Part shown: positions 51,559 to 59,479 of the stretch, piece after piece
Layout of the letters: each line of letters begins with the position of its first letter
Position numbering within the stretch: the stretch's first letter is position 1
Assembly (NCBI RefSeq): GCF_002119805.1
Contig: NZ_CP021059.1
Span: forward strand, 1 to 64,000
Direction of reading: 5' to 3'
Length of the DNA stretch: 64,000 nt
DNA from: Macrococcoides canis
GTDB lineage: Bacteria > Bacillota > Bacilli > Staphylococcales > Staphylococcaceae
The notes under the pieces: generated by a model
The model's database searches: none
What the model saw: only the letters and a program-made list of their open reading frames with translations
Told to the model about the DNA's origin: nothing
Translations under genes and position numbers: made by a program

Positions 51559-52326
51559 TTGAATTATAAAACTTATGGAGAGGGGACTCCAATCTATTTT
51601 ATTCATGGGAATTGCTTATCGTTAGAAAGTATGAGTTATATCTATGAACCGTTATTTAAGATGCATCGTTATAAGAGAATTTACGTTGATTTACCTGGCA
51701 TGGGAGATAGTGAAGCTAACTACAATTTGGATAGTTCTTCAAAAATTATTGAATCACTTTCAACATTGATCGATGAACTTACTCCCGACGAAAAATTTTA
51801 TTTAGTAGGACATTCATATGGTGGCTATCTATCTTTAGGAATAAATAATATAAGAAATAATGATGCTATAGGAGTGTTTTTAACATGTCCTGTTGTTTAT
51901 GCTGAGAGTGATAGTCGTAAAGTAGAGAAACATAAAAGTTTTATACAGGAAGATTTCCGTGCTGAAGACAGTTTGTTTGATGACTATTTAGATATGAATG
52001 TGATGATTAATAAAGATACATGGAAAATGTACCAACAAACAATAAAACCTGGAATAGAGCAATGTGATATGAAATATAATGAATTTTTGAATAGAGACGC
52101 TGGTAAATACTACAAATTAGATAATGAGCATGAGTTATATAAAATTTCTAATAAAGGTACAATAATCTTAGGAAAGTATGATCATATTGTGGGTTATCAA
52201 GATCAAATAAAAGAGACTATGAACAGTAATTTTGAAATCCATCTTTTAGATAATGCTGGTCATAATTTGATGATAGATGATACGACATTTCTATATAGTA
52301 TAGCTAGAAGATTTTTTGATTTATAG
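51559..52326 (+). CDS. Alpha/beta hydrolase
   Basis: The product is a 255-aa alpha/beta-hydrolase fold enzyme: oxyanion region YFIHGNCLSLES, nucleophile elbow GHSYGGYLSLG and a C-terminal catalytic His in DNAGHNLMID. The open frame begins with a TTG at 51499, but a GGAGG eight bases before the TTG at 51559 and the typical start LNYKTYGEGTPIYFIHG favour the later site. It is the third gene of the TetR-linked run. Confidence 0.82.
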   Translation: MNYKTYGEGTPIYFIHGNCLSLESMSYIYEPLFKMHRYKRIYVDLPGMGDSEANYNLDSSSKIIESLSTLIDELTPDEKFYLVGHSYGGYLSLGINNIRNNDAIGVFLTCPVVYAESDSRKVEKHKSFIQEDFRAEDSLFDDYLDMNVMINKDTWKMYQQTIKPGIEQCDMKYNEFLNRDAGKYYKLDNEHELYKISNKGTIILGKYDHIVGYQDQIKETMNSNFEIHLLDNAGHNLMIDDTTFLYSIARRFFDL

Positions 52327-52361
52327 CAAGATAAATTATCTAGAATGGAATGAATAAAATA

Positions 52362-53033
52362 ATGAAAACATACATACTGCAACACGTACCTTTCGAGAAT
52401 CCAGGGATACTTGAAGAATTAAATGCAAAAGTTATTAAGTTATATGAAAACAATCATACTTTACCTGATGAAAAGGATATCGACCTGCTTATTGTGCTAG
52501 GTGGTCCGATGAGTGTACACGATGATATCCCGTGGCTTAATCATGAAAAGGCATTAATTAAAGGTTTGATACACAATAATAAGCCTTTACTTGGAATATG
52601 TCTCGGTGCTCAGTTAATCGCAGAAGTTCTTGGTGGAGAAGTATACCCAAACTCTAAAGGAAAAAAAGTAGGATTTGGTGTTATTAACAAACAAACTGAT
52701 GAGTACTCATTCCTGCCACAACAGTTAGATGTATTGCACTGGCATGGAGATACCTTCACTTTACCTGATAAAGCAAAAAGACTATACAGTTCAACGTATT
52801 GTGAGAATCAAGCCTTCATCTATAATGAAAATGTGATTGGATTACAATTCCATATGGAAACGACAAAAGAGACGTTAAGTGATTTGGTGGAAGCGGATCG
52901 TGAATATATAACAGGTAACGTTTTAAATAATACAGAGGAAAATATTATGACATACGATATCCCTACTGAAAATCAGGAAGTATTACTGAGTATGGTGAAT
53001 TACATAAGTGGAGGACGTATAAATGGAAAGTAG
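52362..53033 (+). CDS. Class I glutamine amidotransferase (GMP synthase-like)
   Basis: The 223-aa protein has the class I amidotransferase triad: the nucleophile elbow GICLGAQLIAEVLGG with its Cys and a C-terminal LQFHMETTKETL with His and Glu. The N-terminal LLIVLGGPMSVHDD is typical of GMP synthase-like stand-alone proteins (YfeJ type). I chose ATG 52362, but ATG 52350 is also possible. It overlaps the start of the following esterase gene. Confidence 0.85.
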   Translation: MKTYILQHVPFENPGILEELNAKVIKLYENNHTLPDEKDIDLLIVLGGPMSVHDDIPWLNHEKALIKGLIHNNKPLLGICLGAQLIAEVLGGEVYPNSKGKKVGFGVINKQTDEYSFLPQQLDVLHWHGDTFTLPDKAKRLYSSTYCENQAFIYNENVIGLQFHMETTKETLSDLVEADREYITGNVLNNTEENIMTYDIPTENQEVLLSMVNYISGGRINGK

Positions 53034-53958
53034 AGTGCATAAAGAATTACTAGAAACATTTAAGAATCTGACACCCATGGATTTGTCAGAAGAAAAGCTT
53101 CCTTCAATTCGAACAGCTAATAAACTGTTAATCAAGCCTTATATTGATGAAGCGATTACTCAGAAAGAATACTTTGCCAAGCATGATGAGGAGGATATAC
53201 AAGTTAGGCTTAAAGTCTATGCTCCTGTGAATCAGACAGATACATTACCTGTGGTGTTATTCATTCATGGTGGCGGTTATATGTTTGGTTCGGTAGAGGG
53301 TAATGATGCTAAGTGTGCACGTTATGCAAAAGAAGTGAACTGTGTTGTAGTATCTGTGGATTATCGATTAGCTCCAGAGAATCCATATCCTGCAGCAATT
53401 GAAGATTGTTATCTAGCACTTCAATGGATTGTTGAAAATCAAGTTTAACTTAATATTGATGTTGATAGACTTGCAGTGGTTGGAGGAAGTACAGGTGGTG
53501 GACTAACGGCAGCCTTGTCATTATTAGCAAGAGATCGTAAAGGTCCAAAAATTAAGTTTCAGATGCCGTTATTCCCAATGATAGATGATAGCTGTACAAC
53601 ATATTCAAGTAATAAATTTAATGATAAAAGAGTGTGGAGCAAGGAACTGAATCAGTTTGCTTGGTCTATGTATCTGAAAGGCGTGGAAGGTGAGACACCT
53701 AAGTATGCTGCACCAATGCGTGAAACAGATTTTAGCAATTTACCACCAACATATACGACAGTCGGTTCACTTGATCCGTTTAGAGATGAGACGATGAACT
53801 ATGTAAGAGTATTAACAGAAGCAGGCGTACCTGTTGAGTTTCATTTATATCCAGGTGGATACCATGAGTTTGAAGCGATGGTTCCTGATTCTGAGATAAG
53901 TAAAAGAGCTGTATCAGATTCTATTAGAGCGCTAAATGAGGCTTTAAATACAAATTAA
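53023..53958 (+). pseudogene. Alpha/beta hydrolase fold-3 esterase, interrupted by a nonsense codon
   Basis: The reading frame encodes a hormone-sensitive-lipase type esterase of about 311 aa, with HGGGYMFGS, then GGSTGGGLTAAL (nucleophile Ser) and the acid and His in PGGYHEFEAM. A TAA at 53446-53448 interrupts it in frame between WIVENQV and LNIDVDRLAVVGG, with no frameshift. Both halves otherwise remain open and conserved, so the mutation looks recent. The truncated first half (141 aa) lacks the catalytic Ser. A sequencing error or read-through is an alternative. Confidence 0.85.
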
Positions 53959-53977
53959 TATGTAAGGGGTATTTGAA

Positions 53978-54064
53978 ATGTCGGAATATCTTTGGTTTGT
54001 TGTTTTCATATCATTATTTATTGCTTTGATAGTCGCATTTAATAATAAAGATAATAATCAATAG
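53978..54064 (+). CDS. Putative 28-aa single-helix membrane peptide
   Basis: An ATG at 53978, eight bases after AAGGGG, opens a 28-codon ORF: a short polar start, a hydrophobic helix (LWFVVFISLFIALIVAF) and the tail NNKDNNQ. It lies between the esterase and MepB genes. It could be a small membrane peptide, but only the ribosome binding site and composition support it. Confidence 0.4.
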   Translation: MSEYLWFVVFISLFIALIVAFNNKDNNQ

Positions 54065-54135
54065 ATGATTAGCTTTTCTTAAGAACCATTTTAGGTATAA
54101 GTATTATCCACTTAGTGATCTTTGGAGGTTTTATT

Positions 54136-54588
54136 TTGGAATCCAATAATATATGGAATAAAATTTTTGAGGGTAGAGAAGTTGTTATAAAACAAGACAA
54201 ATGGAACGAAGAGTATGAAGGTTTAAATATTTCAAGTGGAAATTTTAATTTTAAAAGTAGATTAGCAAAGAAAACTCCTAAGAAACCGGGATATTTCGTT
54301 GCTATATGGAAGAAAGATTCCCTTAATAAAAATATACCTTTTAATGAAGATGATATTGACGATTACCTTGTAATTAATATTCTTGATGACTATAATGAAG
54401 GTCAGTTTGTTTTCCCTGTTTCGATCCTAATCGAAAAAGGTATTGTCAAAGCAGATAATTCAAAAGGGAAAATGGCTTTTAGAGTCTATCCGCCATGGAT
54501 CAAAGATTTGAATAAAACTGCAACGGCTAGTCAGAAATGGCAGACTGAACATTTTTATAAGATGGGTGAATATAAGTTTAATATGTAA
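54136..54588 (+). CDS. MepB family protein
   Basis: The 150-aa protein matches MepB, the third gene of the staphylococcal mepRAB locus, with YEGLNISSGNFNFKSR, KKPGYFVAIWKKD, FPVSILIEKGI and KMAFRVYPPW. The function of MepB is unknown. No MepR or MepA gene is next to it. The start is the TTG at 54136, seven bases after GGAGG; the frame itself opens at 54115. Confidence 0.82.
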   Translation: MESNNIWNKIFEGREVVIKQDKWNEEYEGLNISSGNFNFKSRLAKKTPKKPGYFVAIWKKDSLNKNIPFNEDDIDDYLVINILDDYNEGQFVFPVSILIEKGIVKADNSKGKMAFRVYPPWIKDLNKTATASQKWQTEHFYKMGEYKFNM

Positions 54589-54595
54589 TATATAG

Positions 54596-54632
54596 AACAG
54601 TAGCGATTTAAAATTCTAATCGCTACTGTTTA
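54596..54632. terminator. Bidirectional terminator between mepB-like and VOC genes
   Basis: AACAGTAGCGATT / AATCGCTACTGTT with a nine-base loop lies between the two convergent stop codons. Confidence 0.88.
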
Positions 54633-54634
54633 TT

Positions 54635-55051
54635 CTAAAAGTTTTTAGAAGCACTATTCATTAACTTCTCAAAATCCTCATCTTTAATATTTGATTCCGT
54701 TAATGTGATTTGATAACCATCAGGATCTACAATAGTCATTTCCTTCGCATTCCACGGCATCTGTTCTAACGGTTGTAACACATACTTCTCGGATATCGAC
54801 TTTGCTATTGTTTCGATATCATCAACAAGAATATTAATGAAAAAGCCATTACCACTACTAAAGTCATCAGACTGAATCAACATGATATCCTGATACTTCC
54901 TAAGTCTCAAGTGATTCATAATAACTTCATTCTCTTCATTGCGAAACTTGAAAACACTTTGAAATCCTAAGTTGTGACGATACCACTTCTCAGCTTTTTC
55001 AATATCTCTCACCAACATTTTATTAAACAACGGCATTTGATAGAATTCCAT
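54635..55051 (-). CDS. VOC/glyoxalase-like protein
   Basis: This 138-aa protein has the vicinal oxygen chelate fold: LVRDIEKAEKWYRHNLGF at the first module and FINILVDDIETIAK and IVDPDGYQITLTE at the second. Members include glyoxalases, dioxygenases and antibiotic-binding proteins. The substrate cannot be judged. The start has GAGGTGATGAC upstream. Confidence 0.8.
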   Translation of the reverse strand: MEFYQMPLFNKMLVRDIEKAEKWYRHNLGFQSVFKFRNEENEVIMNHLRLRKYQDIMLIQSDDFSSGNGFFINILVDDIETIAKSISEKYVLQPLEQMPWNAKEMTIVDPDGYQITLTESNIKDEDFEKLMNSASKNF

Positions 55052-55248
55052 GTCATCACCTCCTCACTTTAATCGTAAGGTATGACGTGACGTTAGGGTA
55101 AATAGTGAATTATGAAATAATCATAATATTACTTGGTTTAGCTTGAACAATAATAAATAGATAGTACAAATTAATATAAATACTGTGGTATAATTAACTG
55201 AATATTTAGTTTTCTGAAATATGGTTTTTAATACACAGGGGGAATAAA

Positions 55249-55704
55249 ATGAACTGGAAAGAAAATAGAATCTTATCAGCAAAGAATGGCACGAATCCAA
55301 TGGTAATAAAAGAATTAAAAGGAAGCTATGTTGTGTTTGGTGATGTACAATTTCTGGAAGGATATTGTGTTTTGCTCCCTAAAAGAGAAGTAAGGTTATT
55401 AAATGATCTTACAATAGAAGAACGACAAGATTATTTATTGGATATGAGCTTAGTAGGTGATGCCATGATGAAAGCATTGAATCCTACAAGAGTAAATTAT
55501 GAGATATTAGGCAATAAAGATCACTTCTTGCATGCACATTTATTTCCTAGATATGAATGGGAAGATGAGTCGGTGAAATATATACCAGTGTGGGCGTATG
55601 ATGCTTTCAATTGGTCGAATGAAGAAACGGCTTACGATCCTGATAAACATGATGAAATTAGAAATAAGATAAAGAACGAACTTGAACAGTTGTATAAAAT
55701 ATAA
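55249..55704 (+). CDS. HIT-family protein
   Basis: The 151-aa protein shows the histidine triad region as LHAHLFPRYEWED near residues 96-108 (H-x-H), with LPKREVRLLNDLTIEERQ upstream as in HIT hydrolases acting on nucleoside phosphates. The third histidine is replaced (HAHLF), so activity may differ. A GGGGGAA precedes the ATG. A hairpin terminator at 55711-55738 follows. Confidence 0.7.
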   Translation: MNWKENRILSAKNGTNPMVIKELKGSYVVFGDVQFLEGYCVLLPKREVRLLNDLTIEERQDYLLDMSLVGDAMMKALNPTRVNYEILGNKDHFLHAHLFPRYEWEDESVKYIPVWAYDAFNWSNEETAYDPDKHDEIRNKIKNELEQLYKI

Positions 55705-55710
55705 AACCAT

Positions 55711-55738
55711 AGTCGATATCATCATTTTGATATCGACT
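55711..55738 (+). terminator. Terminator after the HIT gene
   Basis: AGTCGATATCA / TGATATCGACT with a six-base loop followed by T-rich DNA. A second hairpin (GACCTCTCTATA / TATAGGGAGGTTTC) at 55800-55831 probably terminates hxlB from the other side. Confidence 0.8.
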
Positions 55739-55851
55739 TTAATTATAATTAACCTCACTCTTAAGAGATACGGTTTTTATTATTACATACACATGATAAG
55801 AGACCTCTCTATAATTATAGGGAGGTTTCTTTGTCTATTTTCTGATCCTTA

Positions 55852-56394
55852 TCACTCTAAATTCGCATGATTATTCTGCATTGTTTCTTCATCAACATTT
55901 AGTGCTTCTTGAATCGTTAACACGACACTGTCTAAATATATTTGACTGCTCTGCTCAAAGAGACTGCCTAAAGGTTGTTTTGAACCTTCTGCATCGTATT
56001 TTGTACCAGCAGGTAATACGATGGTTAAGTCTGCAATATCAGCAATTGGTGATTCGTCTTTTGTTGATAATAATAATACATATGCTTCATTATCTTTCGC
56101 TGTTTGTGCGAGCAATTTTAAATGAGCTGTAGAGCCTGAACCTGATGCTATAACAAAGATATCATTTTTCTGAATTGATGGTGTATTTGTTTCACCCACG
56201 ACATAAGCCTTTTTGCCTAATTGATTTAATCTCATGGCAAAGCTCTTAATGACAAGACCTGAACGGCCTTTACCGGCAACAAATATGGATGATGCATCCA
56301 TAAGATCTGTTGAAAATTTCTCTAATTCTGCTACATCAACATGTAATAATGTCTGCTTTATTTCATTTAAAATTAATTCAAAATGATTAAGCAT
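55852..56394 (-). CDS. hxlB: 6-phospho-3-hexuloisomerase
   Basis: HxlB isomerises hexulose 6-phosphate to fructose 6-phosphate in the ribulose monophosphate pathway. The 180-aa product is one SIS domain: SSIFVAGKGRSGLVIKSFAM, ASGSGSTAHLKLLA and the C-terminal GSLFEQSSQIYLDSVV. The frame extends to 56448, but ATG 56394 gives the family N-terminus and overlaps the hxlA stop by eight bases (ATGCTTAA), so the two are coupled. Confidence 0.93.
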   Translation of the reverse strand: MLNHFELILNEIKQTLLHVDVAELEKFSTDLMDASSIFVAGKGRSGLVIKSFAMRLNQLGKKAYVVGETNTPSIQKNDIFVIASGSGSTAHLKLLAQTAKDNEAYVLLLSTKDESPIADIADLTIVLPAGTKYDAEGSKQPLGSLFEQSSQIYLDSVVLTIQEALNVDEETMQNNHANLE

Positions 56395-57022
56395 GTGCAT
56401 CAACGATTTCACGACATTTTTTAGCAGCAGCTTTTGGATCATCAGCATTTGCGATACCGCCGCCTACGATAATTAAGTCGGGTTTTTCGGCTGCTACTGT
56501 TTCAATTGTATCAGGTTTAATACCTCCAGCTACCGCTACCTTAGAACGTGAAATCACTGATTTCACAGTACGTAAACTTTCTAAAGGTGATACTCCTTCA
56601 GCCTGTAAATCATATCCAGTGTGCACTGCGATATAATCAGCACCCATTTTATCTAATTCAGCTGCGCGCTGTTCTAAATTTTGAACAGCGATCATATCAA
56701 CTAATAGTTCTTTACCGTGTTTGTGTGCTTCTTCAATAGCGCTTTTAATTGAAGCATCTTCAGCCACTCCTAAGATTGTTACGATATCAGCACCAAACTT
56801 TATAGCTTGGCTTACTTCATATCCAGCAGCATCCATAATTTTTAAGTCTGCTAATACTTGTGTGTTATTAACTGATTTACTCATATGTTCAACGGCAGAT
56901 AGCCCTTCGTTTATAACAATAGGTGTTCCAATTTCTACGATATCAATAAATTCTTCTACTTCTTGAGCTAACTTTGCTGCGTCTATTTGATCTAATAAAT
57001 CGATTGCTAATTGTAATTTCAT
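56387..57022 (-). CDS. hxlA: 3-hexulose-6-phosphate synthase
   Basis: HxlA fixes formaldehyde onto ribulose 5-phosphate. The 211-aa TIM-barrel protein shows LQLAIDLLD, EIGTPIVINEGL, LADLKIMDAAGYE with the catalytic residues, and AVAGGIKPDTIE near the phosphate-binding site. With hxlB it forms a formaldehyde detoxification unit that feeds carbon to glycolysis. The divergent regulator is an HxlR-type protein. The ATG follows GAGGGG. Confidence 0.94.
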   Translation of the reverse strand: MKLQLAIDLLDQIDAAKLAQEVEEFIDIVEIGTPIVINEGLSAVEHMSKSVNNTQVLADLKIMDAAGYEVSQAIKFGADIVTILGVAEDASIKSAIEEAHKHGKELLVDMIAVQNLEQRAAELDKMGADYIAVHTGYDLQAEGVSPLESLRTVKSVISRSKVAVAGGIKPDTIETVAAEKPDLIIVGGGIANADDPKAAAKKCREIVDAHA

Positions 57023-57124
57023 AATAATTTCCCCTCACTATCTTTTATGTTCCCATTATGGTATTATTTAAACAAAAAAACAATACTGACATTTTAGTCA
57101 CTATAAATAAGTGGAGGGTTTAAA

Positions 57125-57490
57125 TTGTTAATTGAATATAATAATAAAGAATTTTATACATCGAAAGATTTGGCGCTATCTGTAATTGGTGGTAGGTGGA
57201 AAATCGCAATCATTTATCATCTTTTGCATGAGGACAGATTAAGATTAAGTGAGTTACAAAATAAACTTCCTGATATCAATCAGCGTATGTTAATCAGACA
57301 ACTTCGCGAGCTGGAACAAGACAAAATCATTGAAAGAACAGTGTACCCAGTAGTGCCACCTAAGGTAGATTACAAATTGACAGAAATAGGATTAAAACTT
57401 GATAATGTTGTTTCTTCAATTTGTAATTGGGGGGATGACTTTTTGGCAACAATTAATCTTGATAATGGCGATAATTCAAATGAAAAATAA
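57125..57490 (+). CDS. hxlR: HxlR-family regulator of hxlAB
   Basis: This 121-aa winged-helix regulator lies divergently from hxlAB. It has LALSVIGGRWKIAIIYHLL, LPDINQRMLIRQLRELEQ and VYPVVPPKVDYKLTEIG, very like Bacillus HxlR, the formaldehyde-responsive activator. In that protein, from memory, Cys11 and Lys13 form the sensing pair. Here the aligned residues read Thr-Ser-Lys (FYTSKDL), so the cysteine is lost. The start is a TTG eight bases after GGAGG. The only other cysteine (SICNWG) lies near the C-terminus. Confidence 0.88.
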   Translation: MLIEYNNKEFYTSKDLALSVIGGRWKIAIIYHLLHEDRLRLSELQNKLPDINQRMLIRQLRELEQDKIIERTVYPVVPPKVDYKLTEIGLKLDNVVSSICNWGDDFLATINLDNGDNSNEK

Positions 57491-57606
57491 GAAAGGTTAA
57501 ATCAATAAGAATTACAAATTACTCAACCGCTATATGGATATTTATTTTAAAGGGACTTCAAAGTTAAGAGGTTTTTATAACGCTAAGTAAGGGTATAAAT
57601 TACATG

Positions 57607-57628
57607 CAAGTATCATACAAGTATCATA
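57607..57628 (+). promoter_or_regulatory. 11-bp tandem repeat upstream of the dehydrogenase gene
   Basis: CAAGTATCATA occurs twice without a gap (57607-57617 and 57618-57628), ending 18 bases before the ATG. The period of one helical turn suggests a regulator binding site, possibly for HxlR. Confidence 0.45.
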
Positions 57629-57646
57629 TAAAGGGGAGTATTGTAT

Positions 57647-58798
57647 ATGAAGGCAGTGACATTTCAAGGCAAGAAGAAAATGAAAATGAAAAAAGTTCCA
57701 GATCCAAAGATAATTGAGCCAACTGATGCAATTATCAAGATTACCGCTTCAGGTATATGTGGATCTGATTTACATTTATATCATCAAGGCGATATGTTTA
57801 TGGATAAAGATTTTGTTATCGGGCATGAACCGATGGGAATTGTTGAAGAAGTCGGTAAAGACGTTAAAAAACTAAAAAAAGGTGATCGTGTAGTAATTCC
57901 GTTTAATATAGGTTGTGGTGACTGTTTCTACTGTAATAATCAAATGGAATCGCAATGTGATCATTCTAATGAAGAACCTGCCAACTGGAAGATGGATAAC
58001 GGTGCATTATTTGGTTTTGGGAAGATGCACGGAAATTTCTGGGGTGGACAAGCAGAATATTTAAGAGTTCCTCATGCTGATTTTTCTTCATTTGTTGTGC
58101 CCGATAGTGATTTAAAAGATGAACAAGTATTATTTTTATCTGATGTAGTGCCTACTGCTTACTGGAGTGTCGAACATGCAGGTGTGAAAGCAGGGGATAC
58201 TGTTATCGTTTTAGGATGCGGTCCTATTGGATTAATGGCACAAAAATTTGCAAAGTTAAAAGGTGCCGCTCGTGTTATAGCAATAGATAATGTCGAACAT
58301 CGACTAGAGCATGCAAAAAAATATAATGGTGCTGAAGTCTATAATTTCGATAAAGAAAAAGAAATAGGCAAACTATTAAAAGAACAAACAAGTGGCGGTG
58401 CCGATGTGGTTATCGATTGTGTTGGATTTGATGGATCGCAATCAAGCCCAGAACCAAAGCTTTCAAAAAAATCTCAACAGAGAGGAACAATTAGTCCAAT
58501 TATTACTGCTGCTGAATCAGTTCGTAAATTTGGTACGATTCAACTTACAGGAATTTATGGTACCCCGGCTGATAATTTCCCGATTGACTTAATATTTAAT
58601 CGCAATGTTCGTGTAACTACCGGTCAAGCACCAGTCATTCATTTAATGCCTAAATTATATGAAATGATAAAAGATGAAGTATTTGATCCGACTGAAATCA
58701 TCACGCATACTTTCCCACTAGAAAAAGCGGATGAAGCTTATAAAGTTTTTGATAAAAAGCGTGATAATAATATTAAGGTTGTATTTAAGCCGGAATAA
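57647..58798 (+). CDS. Zinc-dependent alcohol/formaldehyde dehydrogenase
   Basis: This 383-aa medium-chain dehydrogenase has a catalytic zinc site (ASGICGSDLHLYH and IGHEPMG), a structural zinc loop with four cysteines (CGDCFYCNNQMESQC) and an NAD-binding VLGCGPIGLMAQ. Its length and extra loop resemble glutathione-independent formaldehyde dehydrogenase-like proteins. Linkage to hxlAB and hxlR makes formaldehyde a likely substrate. GGGGAG lies eight bases before ATG 57647; the frame opens at a TTG at 57641. Confidence 0.85.
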   Translation: MKAVTFQGKKKMKMKKVPDPKIIEPTDAIIKITASGICGSDLHLYHQGDMFMDKDFVIGHEPMGIVEEVGKDVKKLKKGDRVVIPFNIGCGDCFYCNNQMESQCDHSNEEPANWKMDNGALFGFGKMHGNFWGGQAEYLRVPHADFSSFVVPDSDLKDEQVLFLSDVVPTAYWSVEHAGVKAGDTVIVLGCGPIGLMAQKFAKLKGAARVIAIDNVEHRLEHAKKYNGAEVYNFDKEKEIGKLLKEQTSGGADVVIDCVGFDGSQSSPEPKLSKKSQQRGTISPIITAAESVRKFGTIQLTGIYGTPADNFPIDLIFNRNVRVTTGQAPVIHLMPKLYEMIKDEVFDPTEIITHTFPLEKADEAYKVFDKKRDNNIKVVFKPE

Positions 58799-58805
58799 TT
58801 ATTTA

Positions 58806-59215
58806 GAAGAGTTTGTCAAATTAAGTGTGTAAGTTATTCAAGATATTTTATCACGCTATCCTTAATTTGATTATGTAAAGTAAGCTGATGCAAGACCATA
58901 GACCAGTTTGGAATAGAACCAGTTAACCAATTTTTCAAGTTCTTTTGTTCTTATGAAGCGAAGTTTTAAGAGCGCATTCTCATTTGGGAATGCGCCTTTT
59001 TGTTACCTTTCATTAATTAGAATGGATACTTTCAACAGCGTGTGCTGTATACATGATTTCAGAGAAGTAGTAAAAGCTTTATAGTCTTTACTTGGTACAT
59101 ATTTAACTGGATTTCTAATGAGGTATACAATACATCTTTGAACTATTACTTGTGAGAAATTTGCTTTTCTATTATTATAATGGACAAGTAATAAGAGAGT
59201 GCTACCTTGCTGCAC
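58806..59215 (-). pseudogene. IS256-family (mutator) transposase remnant
   Basis: Two pieces of one transposase survive on the - strand. 59003-59215 encodes IVQRCIVYLIRNPVKYVPSK followed by DYKAFTTSLK, the central IS256 motif. 58834 to about 58950 encodes NWLTGSIPNWSMVLHQLT and a natural C-terminus ending KYLE. About a third of the protein between them is lost, and a hairpin (GCGCATTC / GAATGCGC, 58972-58995) now lies in between. The sequence AAATTAAGTGTGTAAG at 58818-58833 may be a terminal repeat. This fills most of the gene-free stretch 58799-59310. Confidence 0.75.
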
Positions 59216-59239
59216 CTAACCACGCCGGATAGAGGCGGA

Positions 59240-59268
59240 AGACATGTCATTTCGGCATGTCTTTTTGT
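59240..59268 (+). terminator. Hairpin near the SCC right end
   Basis: AGACATG / CATGTCT with a nine-base loop and a T tract, 43 bases inside the right att site. Confidence 0.75.
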
Positions 59269-59310
59269 TTATTATGAATTAACCGCACTCTCTACCGATA
59301 CACTGAAAGT

Positions 59311-59329
59311 TATCATAAGTGATGCGGTT
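59311..59329 (+). repeat. SCC attachment site, right end
   Basis: TATCATAAGTGATGCGGTT repeats the att site at the end of rlmH in the same orientation with one base different. AACCGCA at 59281-59287 is an inverted copy of TGCGGTT at its end, as expected for the terminal inverted repeats of SCC elements. Confidence 0.93.
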
Positions 59330-59479
59330 CTTTCATTGAATTACTGCAAGTTTGACTGATTTATAATCAGTACAGTAGAAAACATATGTTAATAGTATCT
59401 TTAATGTGAGAAAAATTCAAATATTGTATAATTTAAACAACTAATAATTTATTATATATCAACACATCAGGAGATACAT

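Larger units (their letters stand above)
32410..59329. mobile_element. Staphylococcal cassette chromosome (SCC), non-mec, about 26.9 kb
   Basis: The element is bounded by 19-bp direct att repeats at 32410-32428 (end of rlmH) and 59311-59329. It carries ccrA, ccrB and the Cch helicase with their usual accessory genes. No mecA, mecB, mecC or mecD gene is present, so it is an SCC rather than an SCCmec. Cargo comprises a restriction-modification pair, a WYL-regulated membrane operon, a TIR/SEFIR protein, transport and hydrolase genes and a formaldehyde module. I found no third att copy inside, so a composite structure is not indicated, though an older one could have lost its inner site. Confidence 0.92.

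Noticed and set aside
32430-59310. A third att site that would make the SCC composite
   Set aside because: I looked for TATCATAAGTGATG and its complement within the element and found only partial matches, such as GCTTATGATAC near 44990.
32430-59310. A mec gene complex or other beta-lactam resistance gene
   Set aside because: No penicillin-binding protein, MecR1 or MecI-like frame is present in the element.
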